Source: Opitutaceae bacterium (GTDB lineage: Bacteria; Verrucomicrobiota; Verrucomicrobiia; Opitutales; Opitutaceae). From it: a stretch of 64,000 bases of DNA. Both the position numbers and the translations under genes were made by a program. Position 1 is the first letter of the stretch, and every line of letters begins with the position of its first letter. Positions 18,282 to 28,646 of this stretch are shown one piece after another. The stretch spans positions 1-64,000 of the forward strand of contig JAEUHC010000011.1 of NCBI GenBank assembly GCA_016794785.1. Direction: 5' to 3'. Below the pieces are notes generated by a model. The model was not told where the DNA came from. It made no database searches and saw only the letters and a program-made list of their open reading frames with translations.

Positions 18282-21257
18282 ATGAAACGTCTCCGGCTTC
18301 TCCTGCTGGCCGCCGGTGCCGGGCTTTTGCTGCTCGTCGCCTTGGTCCTGCTTGTGCTTGCGCCGTGGTTCCAGACGTGGGCGGTCCGGCGGGCGTTGCC
18401 CGCGCAGGGAGATTTTCAAGCCAGCATCGGCTCGGTCGCAGCCGGCCTGAAACGCACGGAGATTCGCGATCTGCGGCTCGGCTACCGGGGCGCGACGGTG
18501 GTGCTGCCGCTCGTGGAACTCGAGGTGCCCATGGCCGAGGCGGGCTGGAATCGCCGCGTGATCGTGACCCGGCTGGTCGCGCGGGATTGGACCATGGAGT
18601 TTGCCGCGGCCGGCACCCCAGGCGCGGCTCCGGCCGCGCCTGCGACCGCGGCGGAGACGGCGCGTATTTCCGCGGAGGCGGCGGTGGGGGCGTTTGTAGG
18701 CGTGTTTGCCCAGCTGGATCTGCCGATCGATGTCGTGATCGATGGCGTCGAACTCGCGGGCGAAGTGGTGCTGCCCGAGGCGCGCGGCCGCGTGAAAGTG
18801 ACGATCCAGGGCGGCGGCCTCGCGGCCGGGCGCGAGGCGAAGTTCGCCGTGACGGCGATCGCGACGCTCGCCACCGGCGATGTTCAATCCGTCGAGCTGC
18901 GCGGCGAATTGGCGGCGCGGATGGACACGCCACGGACCTTTGCGGCGCTGGGCGTGACCCTGGATGCGACGGCCGTCGGGCCGAATTTCCCCGGCGGAGT
19001 CCGGCTGCGCACCGAGGCGCGCGCCGCGCGCTCGGCCGCAGGGGAGCGCTACACCGCGAGCGCGGTGAGCGACGGCCGTGAAATCGTCGCCCTGAGCGCC
19101 GAGTATCCGGCCGGAGCGCGGCGCATCGATGGACGATGGAGCATCAAGGCTCGCGACGCCGACTTGGCGCCCTTCACGTTCGGCAAAACGCTGCCGGTTT
19201 TTTCCGTGGCGGGCGAAGGGAGCTTTGACGCGGATGCCGGTTTCATCGCCGCGCATGCGGCGGGTCACATCGACGCCACGGCCGATCGATTGGGCGTGGT
19301 GCAAGCGGAGCTGGCCGAGCTCGGTCCGGTGTCGCTCCGGGCGAGCTTCGATTTCGCGCACAGTGGTCGTGCCATCGTGGTGCGTCAGTTTGAGGGCAAC
19401 TTTGGCGCGGGTGATCCTGTGGCGACGTTGCGACTCCTGCAGGAATTCGAAATCAACCCCGGCACGGGTGAACTGCGCACGGCGGAAGTCGCCAAGGACT
19501 TGGTCGCGATCACGCTGCACGGTGCGCCGCTCGCATGGGCGCGCCCGTGGCTGGGCGGTCTCGATCCGAGGGCGGGCCGGCTGCGCGGCGATCTCGTCGC
19601 CACGCCGCGCAACGGCGGGGTGACGCTGCGTTCGCCGGCGCCGCTGGCCGTCGCGGACTTTGCGCTTTTTGAGGGTGAGCGCCCGCTCATCGAGCCGTCG
19701 GCGCTCATCGTGAGTGTCGCGGCCGACTACACGCCGCAGGGCTGGCAGGTCGAGATCCCGGGCCTCGCCTTGCGCACCGGCGACGAGGTGATGCTGACTT
19801 TTTCCGCACGGGCTGGGCGCCTCGCCGGACAGAATCAGCCGGTGAAAGCCACGGGCCGCCTCAACGTGGATCTTCCGCGGGTCTTAGCGCAGCCCGTCGC
19901 GTCGGGCTACCTCGCGCTCGCCACGGGCGAAGCCGAGATCAATTTCGCCGCCACGTTGGCGGCTCGCCGTGAAGTGCACGCCAATCTCGCGATCAAGAAT
20001 CTCGCGGCCCGGACCGCGGGCGAACCGCTCGTCCTGCCGGCCCTCACGATGGATCTGCGGGCCGATGCCGGGCCCGACGGCGCGACGGTTTTCAGCGCCC
20101 CGATATTAATCGAACGCGCCGGTCGCAAATCGGACTTCGCGATTAACGGCACGCTCACGCCGGTGGACGGGGCGCCGCCGCTCATCGAGGCGCTCGTGGC
20201 CGGCACACAAGTATTCATCGAGGATATGAAGCTGCTGGGCGCCGCCGCCCCGCTTGCGCCGGACAAGCCCGCCGCCGCGGCGGGTCCCGTGCCGCCGCCG
20301 TGGGCTGGGCTCAACGGCGCCGTCACGCTGCGTTTCAATGAGGTGATCTGGTCGCCGGGTTTGAGCGCGAGCAACGTCACCGGCCGGATTCGCATCGATG
20401 CCGGCCAGGTGAAGCTCGAAGGGCTCCAAGCCAGCGTCGGCGAAGCGGGAAAGGCGAATATCGCGGGGGCCGTGACATTCGCCAACGGCGCGGACCGACC
20501 TTACGTGCTCGCCGCCGACGTGCGCCTCAAGGACATCGACTCGGGCCCGATCTGGCGCGCGCTCAACGGTGATCGTGTTGCTCCGCTTGAGGGGCGATTC
20601 GATGTCGCAAGCGAGGTTGCGGCGCAGGCCGGCTCGCTCGCGACGCTGGCGGATGCGGCGATCGGGGAATTTGCTGTGACGAGCCGGGGCGGTGTTTTTC
20701 GCGGGCTCCCCCTCAACGTGACGCAGGCGGTGGAGTCGTCCGGACGCCTCGCCAGCATCCTTGCGTCGATCGGCAGCCTTACGGGCCGAAAGGCGGGTTC
20801 GGACATCGCGGGCAAGGCCGAGGCGGTCGCGGAGTTTGTGCGCGCCATGCATCCGCTCGCCTACGATCAGCTCAATGTGCGCGTGCGCCGCGACGCGGCC
20901 CTGAACATGGCGCTGGATGATTTTGCGCTTATCGCTCCCGAAGTCCGGCTCACCGGTGCGGGCACGGCCAGGCATCGGACGGGTGACGACATCCTCAACG
21001 ATGAGCTGGCGATGGAGTTTCGCTTGCGGGCGCGCGGCCGGGCGGCCGAGTTGCTGAAATATCTAGGTCTGCTCGAAGGCGAACCCGACCCGCTCGGCTA
21101 CACGGCCTGCGCGGTGCCCTTTGCCGTGGGCGGCACAATCGGGCAGCCGGATGCGGGCGATCTCAACCGCCGGTTCTCCATGCTGGCGGTGGAGAAGAGC
21201 GGCGTGACCGACAAGGCGTCGGAGTTTTTCAACAAGCTCATCGGCGGCGGGAAGTAG
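18282..21257 (+). CDS. Large AsmA/YdbH-like envelope protein
   Basis: 991 residues from the ATG at 18282 (in-frame ATGs at 18159 and 18237 would only add a disordered basic stretch). One N-terminal membrane anchor, [25 protein letters not shown], is followed by some 950 residues of repeating beta-strands. Parts typical of AsmA/TamB/YdbH proteins include [18 protein letters not shown] repeats and the late segment [20 protein letters not shown]. These proteins span the periplasm as beta-taco bridges and carry lipids to the outer membrane. It starts 124 bases after the efflux channel, so it may be transcribed with the efflux operon by readthrough but is functionally separate. Family placement is moderate. 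Confidence 0.65.
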   Translation: MKRLRLLLLAAGAGLLLLVALVLLVLAPWFQTWAVRRALPAQGDFQASIGSVAAGLKRTEIRDLRLGYRGATVVLPLVELEVPMAEAGWNRRVIVTRLVARDWTMEFAAAGTPGAAPAAPATAAETARISAEAAVGAFVGVFAQLDLPIDVVIDGVELAGEVVLPEARGRVKVTIQGGGLAAGREAKFAVTAIATLATGDVQSVELRGELAARMDTPRTFAALGVTLDATAVGPNFPGGVRLRTEARAARSAAGERYTASAVSDGREIVALSAEYPAGARRIDGRWSIKARDADLAPFTFGKTLPVFSVAGEGSFDADAGFIAAHAAGHIDATADRLGVVQAELAELGPVSLRASFDFAHSGRAIVVRQFEGNFGAGDPVATLRLLQEFEINPGTGELRTAEVAKDLVAITLHGAPLAWARPWLGGLDPRAGRLRGDLVATPRNGGVTLRSPAPLAVADFALFEGERPLIEPSALIVSVAADYTPQGWQVEIPGLALRTGDEVMLTFSARAGRLAGQNQPVKATGRLNVDLPRVLAQPVASGYLALATGEAEINFAATLAARREVHANLAIKNLAARTAGEPLVLPALTMDLRADAGPDGATVFSAPILIERAGRKSDFAINGTLTPVDGAPPLIEALVAGTQVFIEDMKLLGAAAPLAPDKPAAAAGPVPPPWAGLNGAVTLRFNEVIWSPGLSASNVTGRIRIDAGQVKLEGLQASVGEAGKANIAGAVTFANGADRPYVLAADVRLKDIDSGPIWRALNGDRVAPLEGRFDVASEVAAQAGSLATLADAAIGEFAVTSRGGVFRGLPLNVTQAVESSGRLASILASIGSLTGRKAGSDIAGKAEAVAEFVRAMHPLAYDQLNVRVRRDAALNMALDDFALIAPEVRLTGAGTARHRTGDDILNDELAMEFRLRARGRAAELLKYLGLLEGEPDPLGYTACAVPFAVGGTIGQPDAGDLNRRFSMLAVEKSGVTDKASEFFNKLIGGGK

Positions 21258-21358
21258 ATCGGCGCGGTTCCATCGGCTTCTCACGATGCGGTCCTCCGGC
21301 CGTCCAAGCCCATCACGATCGGGCGGGGCGCCCATGGCTTGCGGCAGGGGCGGGGGGC

Positions 21359-21388
21359 TTGACAAGAATTTGCACCGAAGGCTACGTT
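21359..21388 (+). promoter_or_regulatory. Sigma70-like promoter of the nusA operon
   Basis: A consensus -35 TTGACA (21359-21364) is followed after 18 bases by TACGTT (21383-21388) as -10. Start of transcription would be near 21395. The region is clearly more AT-rich than the surrounding sequence. It lies 79 bases upstream of nusA. Between it and nusA is a strong intrinsic terminator, so the first transcript can end after about 50 bases. Confidence 0.6.
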
Positions 21389-21414
21389 TACCAACTCAAC
21401 AACACTCACTTTCC

Positions 21415-21446
21415 AAAAAGTGGGCCCTGCGGCCCGCTTTTTTTTT
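21415..21446 (+). terminator. Intrinsic terminator in the nusA leader (candidate attenuator)
   Basis: Stem GTGGGCC (21420-21426) with GGCCCGC (21431-21437), loop CTGC, extended by five A-T pairs and followed by nine T residues (21438-21446). It lies 20 bases before the nusA ATG and downstream of the promoter, so it should stop most transcripts unless antitermination occurs. NusA itself promotes pausing and termination, so autogenous control of the operon is a natural reading. Confidence 0.75.
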
Positions 21447-21466
21447 CCCCTTCTATCAACCGACCA

Positions 21467-22699
21467 ATGAGCAGCGAAATTCTATCCGTCCTGGAATACA
21501 TGGAGAAGGAGAAGGGCATCCCGCGTGCCGACATGATCGCGACCATTGCCAATGCCCTCAAGACCGCCGCGCAAAAAGGCGTCAATTCCGGTCAGGAACT
21601 CAGGATCGATATCAATCCCAAGAATGGCCAGCTCCATGCCTGGGCTGTGATGAAGGTGGTCGACTCGGTCAGCAATCCGAAGACCGAGCTGCACGTCGAG
21701 AAGGCCCAGGCCGTCAAACCCGGCATCACCATCGGTGAGATGGTGGAAAAGGAAATCGATCCCTCGTCGCTCGGCCGCATCGCGGCGCAGACGGCGCGGC
21801 AGGCGGTCATGCAGCGGCTGCGACAGTTTGAAAAGGATCGCATCTACGACGACTTCAAGGATCAGGTCGGCAACATCGTCACCGGCACCGTGCGCCGCCG
21901 TGAGCGCAACGATCTCTTCGTCGATCTCGGCAAGGCCGAGGCCATCATGCCCGGCAAGGAGCAGGTGCCCGGCGAGGAATACCAGCCAGGCGAGCGCATC
22001 CGTTGCCTGCTGATGGAAATCGAGAGCACGCCCCGCGGCCCCGAGATCATCCTCAGTCGCGCGAGCCCCAAGTTTGTCCGCCGGCTCTTCGAGCTGGAGG
22101 TCACCGAGGTCGCCGATGGCACGGTCAAGATCGAGGCCTTCGCCCGCGAGCCTGGCTACCGCACGAAGATCGCCGTCACCAGCACCGATCCGAAGGTCGA
22201 CCCCGTCGGCGCGTGCGTCGGCGCCCGCGGTGCGCGCGTGAAGACGATCGTGCGCGAGCTCGGCGGCGAAAAAATCGACATCATCAAGTATTTCCCCGGC
22301 CCGCGCGAAATGATCATCGAGGCCCTCAAGCCCGCCGTGCCGCGCGAGATCGTGCTCGACGAGAAGTCGCACCGCATCCTCCTGCGCGTCGCCACCGAGG
22401 ATCTCGCGGTCGCCATCGGCCGCAAGGGCCAGAACGCGCGCCTCACTTCGCGTCTCATCGGCTGGCGGCTCGACATCGAGGAATTCCGCGCCGTGGGCGC
22501 CGATCCCGAGGGCGACGCCAAGCGCAAGCTCGTCGCTGCGCTCGGCATCACCGAGGATCTCGCCCTGCGCCTGGTCAAGGCCGGCTTCGTCTCGCTCGAA
22601 CTTTTCGACGGAGTCGAGACGGGCGACCTCGAGGGCGCCGGTTTCACTCCGGAGGAAGCCTCCGATGTCATCCAGCGCGTCGCCACGCGCACCCAGTAA
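21467..22699 (+). CDS. nusA: Transcription termination/antitermination factor NusA
   Basis: 410 residues from the ATG at 21467 that directly follows the leader terminator. The N-terminal polymerase-binding domain (1-130, [22 protein letters not shown]) is followed by an S1 domain (from about 135, [21 protein letters not shown]), KH1 ([18 protein letters not shown]) and KH2 ([19 protein letters not shown]). One helix-hairpin-helix region forms the C-terminus ([20 protein letters not shown]). The two long acidic repeats of the E. coli protein are absent, as in many other bacteria. It heads the cluster nusA-infB-rbfA-nrnA-truB-ribF. rimP, usually upstream, is not here. Confidence 0.96.
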   Translation: MSSEILSVLEYMEKEKGIPRADMIATIANALKTAAQKGVNSGQELRIDINPKNGQLHAWAVMKVVDSVSNPKTELHVEKAQAVKPGITIGEMVEKEIDPSSLGRIAAQTARQAVMQRLRQFEKDRIYDDFKDQVGNIVTGTVRRRERNDLFVDLGKAEAIMPGKEQVPGEEYQPGERIRCLLMEIESTPRGPEIILSRASPKFVRRLFELEVTEVADGTVKIEAFAREPGYRTKIAVTSTDPKVDPVGACVGARGARVKTIVRELGGEKIDIIKYFPGPREMIIEALKPAVPREIVLDEKSHRILLRVATEDLAVAIGRKGQNARLTSRLIGWRLDIEEFRAVGADPEGDAKRKLVAALGITEDLALRLVKAGFVSLELFDGVETGDLEGAGFTPEEASDVIQRVATRTQ

Positions 22700-22732
22700 G
22701 CCACCGCTTTTTTTCGCCACGATTACCGCTGC

Positions 22733-25276
22733 ATGAGCATCCGCATCCACGAACTCGCCAAGGAACTCAATTTTGAGAACAAAGAGTTCATCGCGCTCCT
22801 CAAGGAGCGGAAGATCATTGCTGCGGATGTGAAGTCGCCCTCGAGCACGGTGGATAACATCAGCGCCTCGGCGCTGCGCGAGGAGTTTGCCGCGAAGATC
22901 GCCCCCGCCGCCCCCGCCGAGCCCGTGGCGGAGCCGGTGACCGAGCCCGTTGAGCCCAAAATTTCCCTGCCGGCCGGAGTGTTCGTGAAGTCCAAGGAGG
23001 ACATTGTGCGCGAGAAGGAAGTGGCGGCGGCGGCCAAGGCCGCCGCACTCAAGGCCGCTTCACCCTCGGCGCCGACTCCTGTTCCAGTCGTCCCGGCTCG
23101 GCCGGCCAACGTGCCGCCTGCCCCCGTTTCTGCTCCGCGGCCTGTGGTCGTGCCCACTGCACTTTCGCGGCCGCCGATGACTCCGCCGGCTCCGCGTCCG
23201 ACCCCAGCGCCTGTGTCCGCGCCGGCGCCCACGAGGTCCGCTCCGACCTCGTCGCCGTTCCCCGGCCTGCGCCCGCCCGCGGCCGCTGTTGCTTCTTCCA
23301 CGACTCCGCCTGTGCCTGCGGCCAAGGCCCCGGTTTTGCCATCGCGCGTCGCTCCGCCGGCCCCGGCCGCCGTGATGGCGCCCAAGCCGCCGCCCCTCCC
23401 GGGCACCACGCCGCCGATGACCCCGGCGATGCCAGCGCCCCCCGCGGCCCCGCAGATCACCATGCAGGGCGACATCAAGGTCCTGCACCTCAAGCCGCCG
23501 ATCGTCGTGCGCGATTTTGCGACGGCGCTCGGGCTCAAGCCCTTCAAGCTCATCTCCGAGCTCAACCAACTCGTCGGCTTCGCCGCGATGAACTCCACCA
23601 TCGAGGAGAGCGTCGCGCAGAAGGTCGCCGAGAAATACGGGTTCCTCCTGGAGATCAAGCACCGGGGTGATGCCGCCAATCAGCAGGCCATCGCCAAGGA
23701 AAAGAAGGACAAGAAACCCGCCGAGGACGATGCCAAGAACCTCGTCACGCGGCCCCCGGTCGTCTGCATCCTCGGTCACGTTGACCACGGCAAGACCTCC
23801 CTCCTCGACGCCATCCGCAAGGCCAACGTCGCCGCTGGCGAGGCGGGCGGCATCACGCAGCACATCGGCGCCTACCAGATCGAGTTCAACGGCCGCAAGA
23901 TCACCTTTCTCGATACGCCCGGCCACGCCGCCTTCACCAAGATGCGCGCGCGCGGCGCAAGCGTGACCGATGTCGCGATCCTCGTGGTCGCCGCCGACGA
24001 CGGCTTCATGCCGCAGACGGACGAAGCCCTCAAGATCGCCCTCGCGGAAAAGGCCAACCACCCCGATCGCTTCGCCCTCATTGTCGCCGTCAACAAGATG
24101 GACGTGAAGGGCGCCAACCTCGATCAGGTGAAGAACCAGATGCAGCAGCGCAACATCGCGCCCGAGGACTGGGGCGGCGAGACGATCACAGTGCCCGTGG
24201 CCGCGATCAAGGGCCAGGGCATCACCGAGCTGCTCGAGATGATTTTGCTCCAGACCGACGTGCTTGAGCTCAAGGCCAACCCCAAGGCCGAGGCCAGCGG
24301 CGTCGTCATCGAATCCGAGATCGACTTTGGGCGCGGCCCGCTTGCGACCGTCATCGTGCAGCGGGGCACCCTCCGGGTGGGCGACGCGATCGTGAGCGGC
24401 CCGAACTACGCCAAGATCCGAGCCATGTTCGACGACCAGGGCAACAACCTGAAGGAAGCCCCGCCCGCCACGCCCGTGCGCGTCATCGGCTGGACCGGCA
24501 CGCCTGACAGCGGCGCGACCTTCTCGGTCGTGAAGAACGTGCGCGAAGCCGAGAAGCTCGCGGAGGAAGAGCAGCTCCGCCTCAAGAAACTCGCCACCAC
24601 CGCGGCCGCCGTGCCGAAGGAGGTCTCGGTCGAGAAGCTTTTCGCCAACATCGCCGCCACGCAGGCCAAGGTCCTCAAGGTGATCATCAAGACCGATGTG
24701 TTCGGCTCCTCCGAGGCCGTGCGCAACATCCTCGAAGGCATCAAGAGCACCAAGGTCAGCCTCGAAATTGTTTCGATCGAAGTCGGCCTCGTCACCAAGA
24801 ACGACATCGCGATGGCCGCCTCCACCGGCGCCCTCGTCATCGGCTTCCACACCAAGCTCGAGAACGGCGTCACCCCGCTCGCCAAGCACCACGGCGTGCG
24901 CCTCGAGACCTACGAGATCATCTACGAGATGGGCGACAAGGTCCGCGAGATGATGGCCGATCTCCTCGATCCTGATACCAAGGAACTCAAGACCGGCGCC
25001 GCCGAAGTCCGCCAGGTCTTCCCGCTCGCCAAGGGCTTCGTCGCCGGCTGCCTCGTCACCGAGGGCAAGATCAACCGCAACGCCACCGCCCGCCTCCGCC
25101 GCGGCCGCGAGATCGTGCACGAGGGCAAGATTGGCACGCTCAAGCGCTTCAAGGACGACGCCAACGAAGTCCGCGCCGGCCTCGAGTGCGGCATCAAGCT
25201 CGACGACTTCAACGGCTACCAGGCCGGCGACGTCATCGAGTGCTTCGAGATCCAGAAGGTCCGCGCCACACTCTGA
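22733..25276 (+). CDS. infB: Translation initiation factor IF-2
   Basis: 847 residues. GTPase that brings fMet-tRNA to the 30S subunit. IF2_N helix-rich module at 1-50 ([22 protein letters not shown]), then a Pro/Ala/Val low-complexity linker (about 60-240), then a second IF2_N ([21 protein letters not shown]). The G domain has G1 [14 protein letters not shown] (348 on), G3 [15 protein letters not shown] and G4 NKMD. Domains II and III and the fMet-tRNA-binding C-terminus follow. The start lies 33 bases after nusA and lacks a ribosome-binding motif. Standard partner of nusA. Confidence 0.97.
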   Translation: MSIRIHELAKELNFENKEFIALLKERKIIAADVKSPSSTVDNISASALREEFAAKIAPAAPAEPVAEPVTEPVEPKISLPAGVFVKSKEDIVREKEVAAAAKAAALKAASPSAPTPVPVVPARPANVPPAPVSAPRPVVVPTALSRPPMTPPAPRPTPAPVSAPAPTRSAPTSSPFPGLRPPAAAVASSTTPPVPAAKAPVLPSRVAPPAPAAVMAPKPPPLPGTTPPMTPAMPAPPAAPQITMQGDIKVLHLKPPIVVRDFATALGLKPFKLISELNQLVGFAAMNSTIEESVAQKVAEKYGFLLEIKHRGDAANQQAIAKEKKDKKPAEDDAKNLVTRPPVVCILGHVDHGKTSLLDAIRKANVAAGEAGGITQHIGAYQIEFNGRKITFLDTPGHAAFTKMRARGASVTDVAILVVAADDGFMPQTDEALKIALAEKANHPDRFALIVAVNKMDVKGANLDQVKNQMQQRNIAPEDWGGETITVPVAAIKGQGITELLEMILLQTDVLELKANPKAEASGVVIESEIDFGRGPLATVIVQRGTLRVGDAIVSGPNYAKIRAMFDDQGNNLKEAPPATPVRVIGWTGTPDSGATFSVVKNVREAEKLAEEEQLRLKKLATTAAAVPKEVSVEKLFANIAATQAKVLKVIIKTDVFGSSEAVRNILEGIKSTKVSLEIVSIEVGLVTKNDIAMAASTGALVIGFHTKLENGVTPLAKHHGVRLETYEIIYEMGDKVREMMADLLDPDTKELKTGAAEVRQVFPLAKGFVAGCLVTEGKINRNATARLRRGREIVHEGKIGTLKRFKDDANEVRAGLECGIKLDDFNGYQAGDVIECFEIQKVRATL

Positions 25277-25295
25277 TTTTCGTTTCTTGAGTTTC

Positions 25296-25357
25296 GATTT
25301 TCGATGGGCGGAAACGCCGCGGGGAAATCGAGAATCGCGAACCGAAGATCGAAAATC
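25296..25357. repeat. Inverted AT-rich words GATTTTCGAT / ATCGAAAATC before rbfA
   Basis: The 83-base infB-rbfA spacer holds GATTTTCGAT (25296-25305) and its exact reverse complement ATCGAAAATC (25348-25357), with related words (TTTCGATTTTCG, AAATCGAGAATCGCG) between. The 3' copy ends just before the rbfA ATG. The same word type appears inside the sulfatase-like gene at 59258-59290. I infer a short interspersed repeat; its role is unknown. Confidence 0.45.
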
Positions 25358-25359
25358 CC

Positions 25360-25719
25360 ATGTCCAACCGTCCCGTCCGCGTCAACGAGCTGCTCCAGCG
25401 CGAGCTTAGCGCCATCCTGCGCCAGCGCTACCAGTCCGAGGCCGTGGCGATCACGATCACGGAGGTGCGCGTCACGCCCGATCTGCGCGAGGCGCGGGTC
25501 TTTGTCGGCGTGATCGGGAACGAACAGGCGGTGCAGAAGGGCCTGCACTGGCTGCGCTCCAAGATTGGCCCGATCAGCCACGAGCTCGGGCGTCGCATCG
25601 TGCTGAAATACATGCCGCGCTTTGAATTTGTCGTCGATGAGTCCGCCGCGCGCGGCAACCACCTGCTCAAGCTGATCGACGATCTCGTGCCGCCGCCTCC
25701 CCCGGAGCCGAAGGCCTGA
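25360..25719 (+). CDS. rbfA: Ribosome-binding factor A
   Basis: 119-residue type II KH-like protein that matures the 30S subunit by binding the 5' helix of 16S rRNA. The sequence runs RPVRVNELLQRELSAILR (first helix), VAITITEVRVTPDLREARVFVGV (the conserved strand with TPDLR-A-V), and KIGPISHELGRRIVLKYMPRFEFVVDES with the RIVLKYMPRFEF core. The size is standard. The C-terminal tail (PPPPPEPKA) is disordered. Fits its usual place after infB and 7 bases before nrnA. Confidence 0.95.
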   Translation: MSNRPVRVNELLQRELSAILRQRYQSEAVAITITEVRVTPDLREARVFVGVIGNEQAVQKGLHWLRSKIGPISHELGRRIVLKYMPRFEFVVDESAARGNHLLKLIDDLVPPPPPEPKA

Positions 25720-25726
25720 CGCCGCC

Positions 25727-26740
25727 ATGGGAAAATACTATCCGCAGCTCTCGGCCGAATTTGCGCGCCTCCTCGCCTCCCTCGCCGGCCGGCGCGTCGC
25801 CGTCATCGGCCACGCGCGGCCCGATGGCGATTGCATCGGCTCGCAGGTGGCCCTCGCGCGCGTGCTCGCCGCCCGCGGGCTCGATGTCATCTGCGTCAAC
25901 GCCGATCCCGTCCCGCGCCGCCTCGTCTTTCTCACCGCCGGCATGCGCTTCCACCGCACCGACGATCTGATCGGGGCCGATGGCGACTGCGCCGCGATCT
26001 TCGTGGACTGCGCGGATCACGCGCGCGCGGGCGAACGGCTGAAGGCGCGCTTCCCCGCGCCGGTCGCCACCATCGATCACCATATCTCCAACGCCGGCTA
26101 CGCCGCCGCCAACCTGATCGACAGCGACTCTTCCGCGACCTGCGAGATGCTCGCCGGCATGTTCCTCGACAACGGGCTCCCGATCGACGCGCAGGCCGCG
26201 CAGGCGCTCTTCACCGGGATCATGACCGACACGGGGCAGTTTCGCTTCGGCTCCGCCACGGCGCGCTGCTTTGCCCTCGCGGGCGAGCTGGTCGCGCGCG
26301 GCGCCCGCCCGGAGCGGGCGGGGCAGGAACTCTTCGAGCGTGAGTCGTTCGGCAAGCTCCGGCTGCTCCAGCACTACCTTTCCACCCTCACGCTCGAATG
26401 CGGCGGACGCGCCTGCATCGGCACGCTCGCGCCCGGGCTCTTCGAGCAGATTGGCGCGACGGCCGAGGATACCGAAGGGTTGGTCGATTATGCCCGCTGC
26501 ATCGATGGCGTGCAAATCGGCGCGCTCATCGAGGAGCGGGCCGACGGCTCCGTGAAGGCCAGTCTCCGCGGGCAGGACCCCGCGCTGCGGGTGGATCTCA
26601 TCGCGGCCAAGTTTAACGGCGGCGGACACGCCTGCGCCGCCGGCCTCAGCCTCAAGCAGGGGGGCGCGGATTTTCGCGCCCGGCTCATCGCCGCCTTTGC
26701 CGAACGATTTGCGGCCTTTGATGCCGCGAAGAAACCCTGA
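25727..26740 (+). CDS. nrnA: DHH/DHHA1 phosphoesterase, NrnA-like oligoribonuclease/pAp phosphatase
   Basis: 337 residues. DHH-superfamily metal-dependent phosphoesterase: motif [19 protein letters not shown], motif II FVDCAD, motif [12 protein letters not shown], motif [10 protein letters not shown], and C-terminal DHHA1 with [14 protein letters not shown] (GGGH). This pattern fits NrnA enzymes, which degrade nano-RNAs and dephosphorylate pAp. RecJ is much longer, and cyclic-di-AMP GdpP proteins carry extra PAS/GGDEF domains. The position between rbfA and truB is a frequent arrangement in several phyla. The stop is 4 bases from the truB ATG. Confidence 0.9.
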   Translation: MGKYYPQLSAEFARLLASLAGRRVAVIGHARPDGDCIGSQVALARVLAARGLDVICVNADPVPRRLVFLTAGMRFHRTDDLIGADGDCAAIFVDCADHARAGERLKARFPAPVATIDHHISNAGYAAANLIDSDSSATCEMLAGMFLDNGLPIDAQAAQALFTGIMTDTGQFRFGSATARCFALAGELVARGARPERAGQELFERESFGKLRLLQHYLSTLTLECGGRACIGTLAPGLFEQIGATAEDTEGLVDYARCIDGVQIGALIEERADGSVKASLRGQDPALRVDLIAAKFNGGGHACAAGLSLKQGGADFRARLIAAFAERFAAFDAAKKP

Positions 26741-26744
26741 CACC

Positions 26745-27470
26745 ATGCTGCTGCAGCCAAAGGAAATCGAGGGCATCCTCCTCGTGGACAAGCCCGCCGA
26801 CCACACGTCGCACGACGTCGTCGCGCGCCTCCGCGGCAAGCTGAAGATGAAGCGCATCGGCCACGCGGGCACGCTCGATCCCATGGCGACCGGCCTGCTC
26901 ATCATCCTCGTCGGCAAGGCCACGCGCGTCTCCCAATACCTGATCAGCCTCGACAAGGAATACGAGGGCACCATCGAGCTCGGCAAAGTGACCGACACGC
27001 AGGACGCCGAGGGCGAGACGATGGAGACCCGGCCGGTGCCGGCCTTCACCGAGGCGGAACTCACCGCGGCCGTGCGCAGCTTTCACGGCGATCAATACCA
27101 GATGCCGCCCATGTATTCGGCGATCAAGATTGACGGGGTGCCGCTCTACAAGAGTGCCCGCAAGGGCGAGGAGATCGCGCGCGAGCCGCGCTTCATCCGC
27201 GTGATGAGCTGGGAAATCACGCGGTTCGGCGTGCCGCGCTTTGATTTCAGGATGCGTGTCACCAAGGGCACCTATGTGCGCACGCTCGCGCACGACCTCG
27301 GCCAGAAGCTCGGCTGCGGCGCGCACCTCGCCGCGCTCCGCCGCACGGCGACCGACAAGTTCAACGTCTCCCAGGCGCTGACCCTCGACCAGATCAACGC
27401 CCTCACGATTCCGGAGATTGGGCGGCGGCTCATCGCGCCGCGCGACGCGGTGCCCAGCGTGGCGTTGTGA
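26745..27470 (+). CDS. truB: tRNA pseudouridine-55 synthase
   Basis: 241 residues from the ATG at 26745. Makes pseudouridine 55 in the T-loop of tRNAs. The family motif [13 protein letters not shown] is followed by the catalytic Asp in [17 protein letters not shown] (D46). Then come [31 protein letters not shown], and the late [15 protein letters not shown] (K-TYIR-L-D). There is no C-terminal PUA domain of the long form, so it is the short type. The stop overlaps the ribF GTG by 4 bases. Confidence 0.95.
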   Translation: MLLQPKEIEGILLVDKPADHTSHDVVARLRGKLKMKRIGHAGTLDPMATGLLIILVGKATRVSQYLISLDKEYEGTIELGKVTDTQDAEGETMETRPVPAFTEAELTAAVRSFHGDQYQMPPMYSAIKIDGVPLYKSARKGEEIAREPRFIRVMSWEITRFGVPRFDFRMRVTKGTYVRTLAHDLGQKLGCGAHLAALRRTATDKFNVSQALTLDQINALTIPEIGRRLIAPRDAVPSVAL

Positions 27471-28417
27471 ACCTGCCTGCGCAGTTTGCCTCGCTCGAGG
27501 AAGCGGCGGCGCTCCCGCCGCGGCCCCTGCATCTCGCGATCGGGATGTTCGACGGCCTGCACCTCGGCCATCGCGCCGTGATCGATCCGGCTGTGCGGGC
27601 GGCGCGGTTGAGTGGGGGGCTCAGCGGCGTGCTGACGTTCTGGCCGCATCCCAGCGCGCTTTTCCGGCCGGAAAGCCCGACGAAACTGATGCAACCGGCG
27701 GCGACCAAGGCGCGCATGCTGAACCGGCTCGGCGTCGATGCGGTGATCACGCTGCCGTTTACACCGGAGCTGGCCGGCATCGCGGCGGACGCCTTTCTGC
27801 CGTGGCTGAAACAAAAGCTGCCGCACCTCGCCGCGATTCACGTGGGGGAGAATTTTCGCTTCGGCCGCGGCCGGCAGGGCGACGCGGCGTCGCTCGTGGC
27901 CAGCGGCCGCCGGCACGGCGTGAGTGTCTTCAGCACTCCGCGCGTCAGCTTGGGCGGCGAAGCCGTCAGCAGCACCCGCATCCGTGCGCTGCTTGAGGCC
28001 GGGGAGATCGAGGCGGCCAACGCCTTGCTCGGCTACGCCTATTTCGCGCACGGCTTTGTGACCCCGGGCAAGCGGCTGGGGCGCACCATCGGTTTTCCGA
28101 CCCTCAATGTCGCGTGGGTGCCGGAGCTGCGCCCCAGGTTCGGCGTTTACGCGGTGCGAATTTTCGATCCAGGTGGCGCGGGGTCGGCGCCATTGCCGGC
28201 TGTGGCCAACTACGGGCTGCGGCCGACGGTGGAGCACGCGACGGAACCGCGGCTCGAGACCCATGTGCTCGGGGCCTGTCCCTTCGTCGAGGGCGATCAC
28301 GTGAAAATCGAGTGGCTGCGCTTCTTGCGCCCGGAAATGAAGTTCGGTGGCGTCGCCGAACTCACCGCCCAGATCGCCCGTGATCGGGCGGCGGCGGAGG
28401 AGTTTTTCCGGTCGTGA
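27467..28417 (+). CDS. ribF: Bifunctional riboflavin kinase/FAD synthetase
   Basis: 316 residues from a GTG overlapping the truB stop (GTGA). Converts riboflavin to FMN and FAD. The N-terminal FAD synthetase domain has the nucleotidyltransferase signature [16 protein letters not shown] (about 24-39), [15 protein letters not shown] and [13 protein letters not shown]. The C-terminal riboflavin kinase domain carries [20 protein letters not shown] (about 193-212) and [19 protein letters not shown]. Length is usual. Last protein gene of the nusA cluster; a tRNA-Val gene follows in the same direction. Confidence 0.95.
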   Translation: MNLPAQFASLEEAAALPPRPLHLAIGMFDGLHLGHRAVIDPAVRAARLSGGLSGVLTFWPHPSALFRPESPTKLMQPAATKARMLNRLGVDAVITLPFTPELAGIAADAFLPWLKQKLPHLAAIHVGENFRFGRGRQGDAASLVASGRRHGVSVFSTPRVSLGGEAVSSTRIRALLEAGEIEAANALLGYAYFAHGFVTPGKRLGRTIGFPTLNVAWVPELRPRFGVYAVRIFDPGGAGSAPLPAVANYGLRPTVEHATEPRLETHVLGACPFVEGDHVKIEWLRFLRPEMKFGGVAELTAQIARDRAAAEEFFRS

Positions 28418-28419
28418 CG

Positions 28420-28440
28420 GCGCAAGATTTTTCCTTGCGC
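28420..28440. other. Hairpin after ribF
   Basis: GCGCAAG (28420-28426) and CTTGCGC (28434-28440) are exact inverted repeats around the loop ATTTTTC, starting 3 bases after the ribF stop. No downstream T-run exists, so a weak or factor-dependent 3' end or processing site is the most that can be said. A TTGCGC hexamer (28435-28440) with TTACTC (28459-28464), 18 bases apart, could be a poor tRNA promoter. Confidence 0.35.
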
Positions 28441-28481
28441 GCGGAGGGCCGGGACGCGTTACTCGCCGACCTCAGATTTGG

Positions 28482-28558
28482 GGACCTTTAGCTCAGTTGG
28501 TTAGAGCGTTTCGTTGACATCGAAAAGGTCACTGGTTCGAGTCCAGTAAGGTCCACCA
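28482..28558 (+). tRNA. tRNA-Val (anticodon GAC), CCA encoded
   Basis: Seventy-seven bases fold as a cloverleaf. Acceptor GGACCTT (28482-28488) pairs with AAGGTCC (28548-28554), discriminator A, then genomic CCA (28556-28558). The D arm contains GCTCAGTTGGTTAGAGC. The anticodon stem TTTCG/CGAAA surrounds loop TTGACAT with GAC at 28516-28518, reading GUC/GUU valine codons. The T arm is ACTGG-TTCGAGT-CCAGT. It is followed at once by an intrinsic terminator. Confidence 0.96.
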
Positions 28559-28562
28559 TCTG

Positions 28563-28593
28563 AAAATCCCCTCTGGAAACGGAGGGGGTTTTT
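28563..28593 (+). terminator. Intrinsic terminator of the tRNA-Val gene
   Basis: CCCCTC (28568-28573) pairs with GAGGGG (28582-28587), flanked by AAAA upstream and a T-run (28589-28593) downstream. It lies 5 bases after the tRNA CCA end, so it ends the tRNA or ribF-tRNA transcript. Confidence 0.82.
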
Positions 28594-28646
28594 GTTTTCC
28601 GAGGCCGAGGATTGCATCGGGGCGCGCGGCCGGGTGCGCTAGCGGC

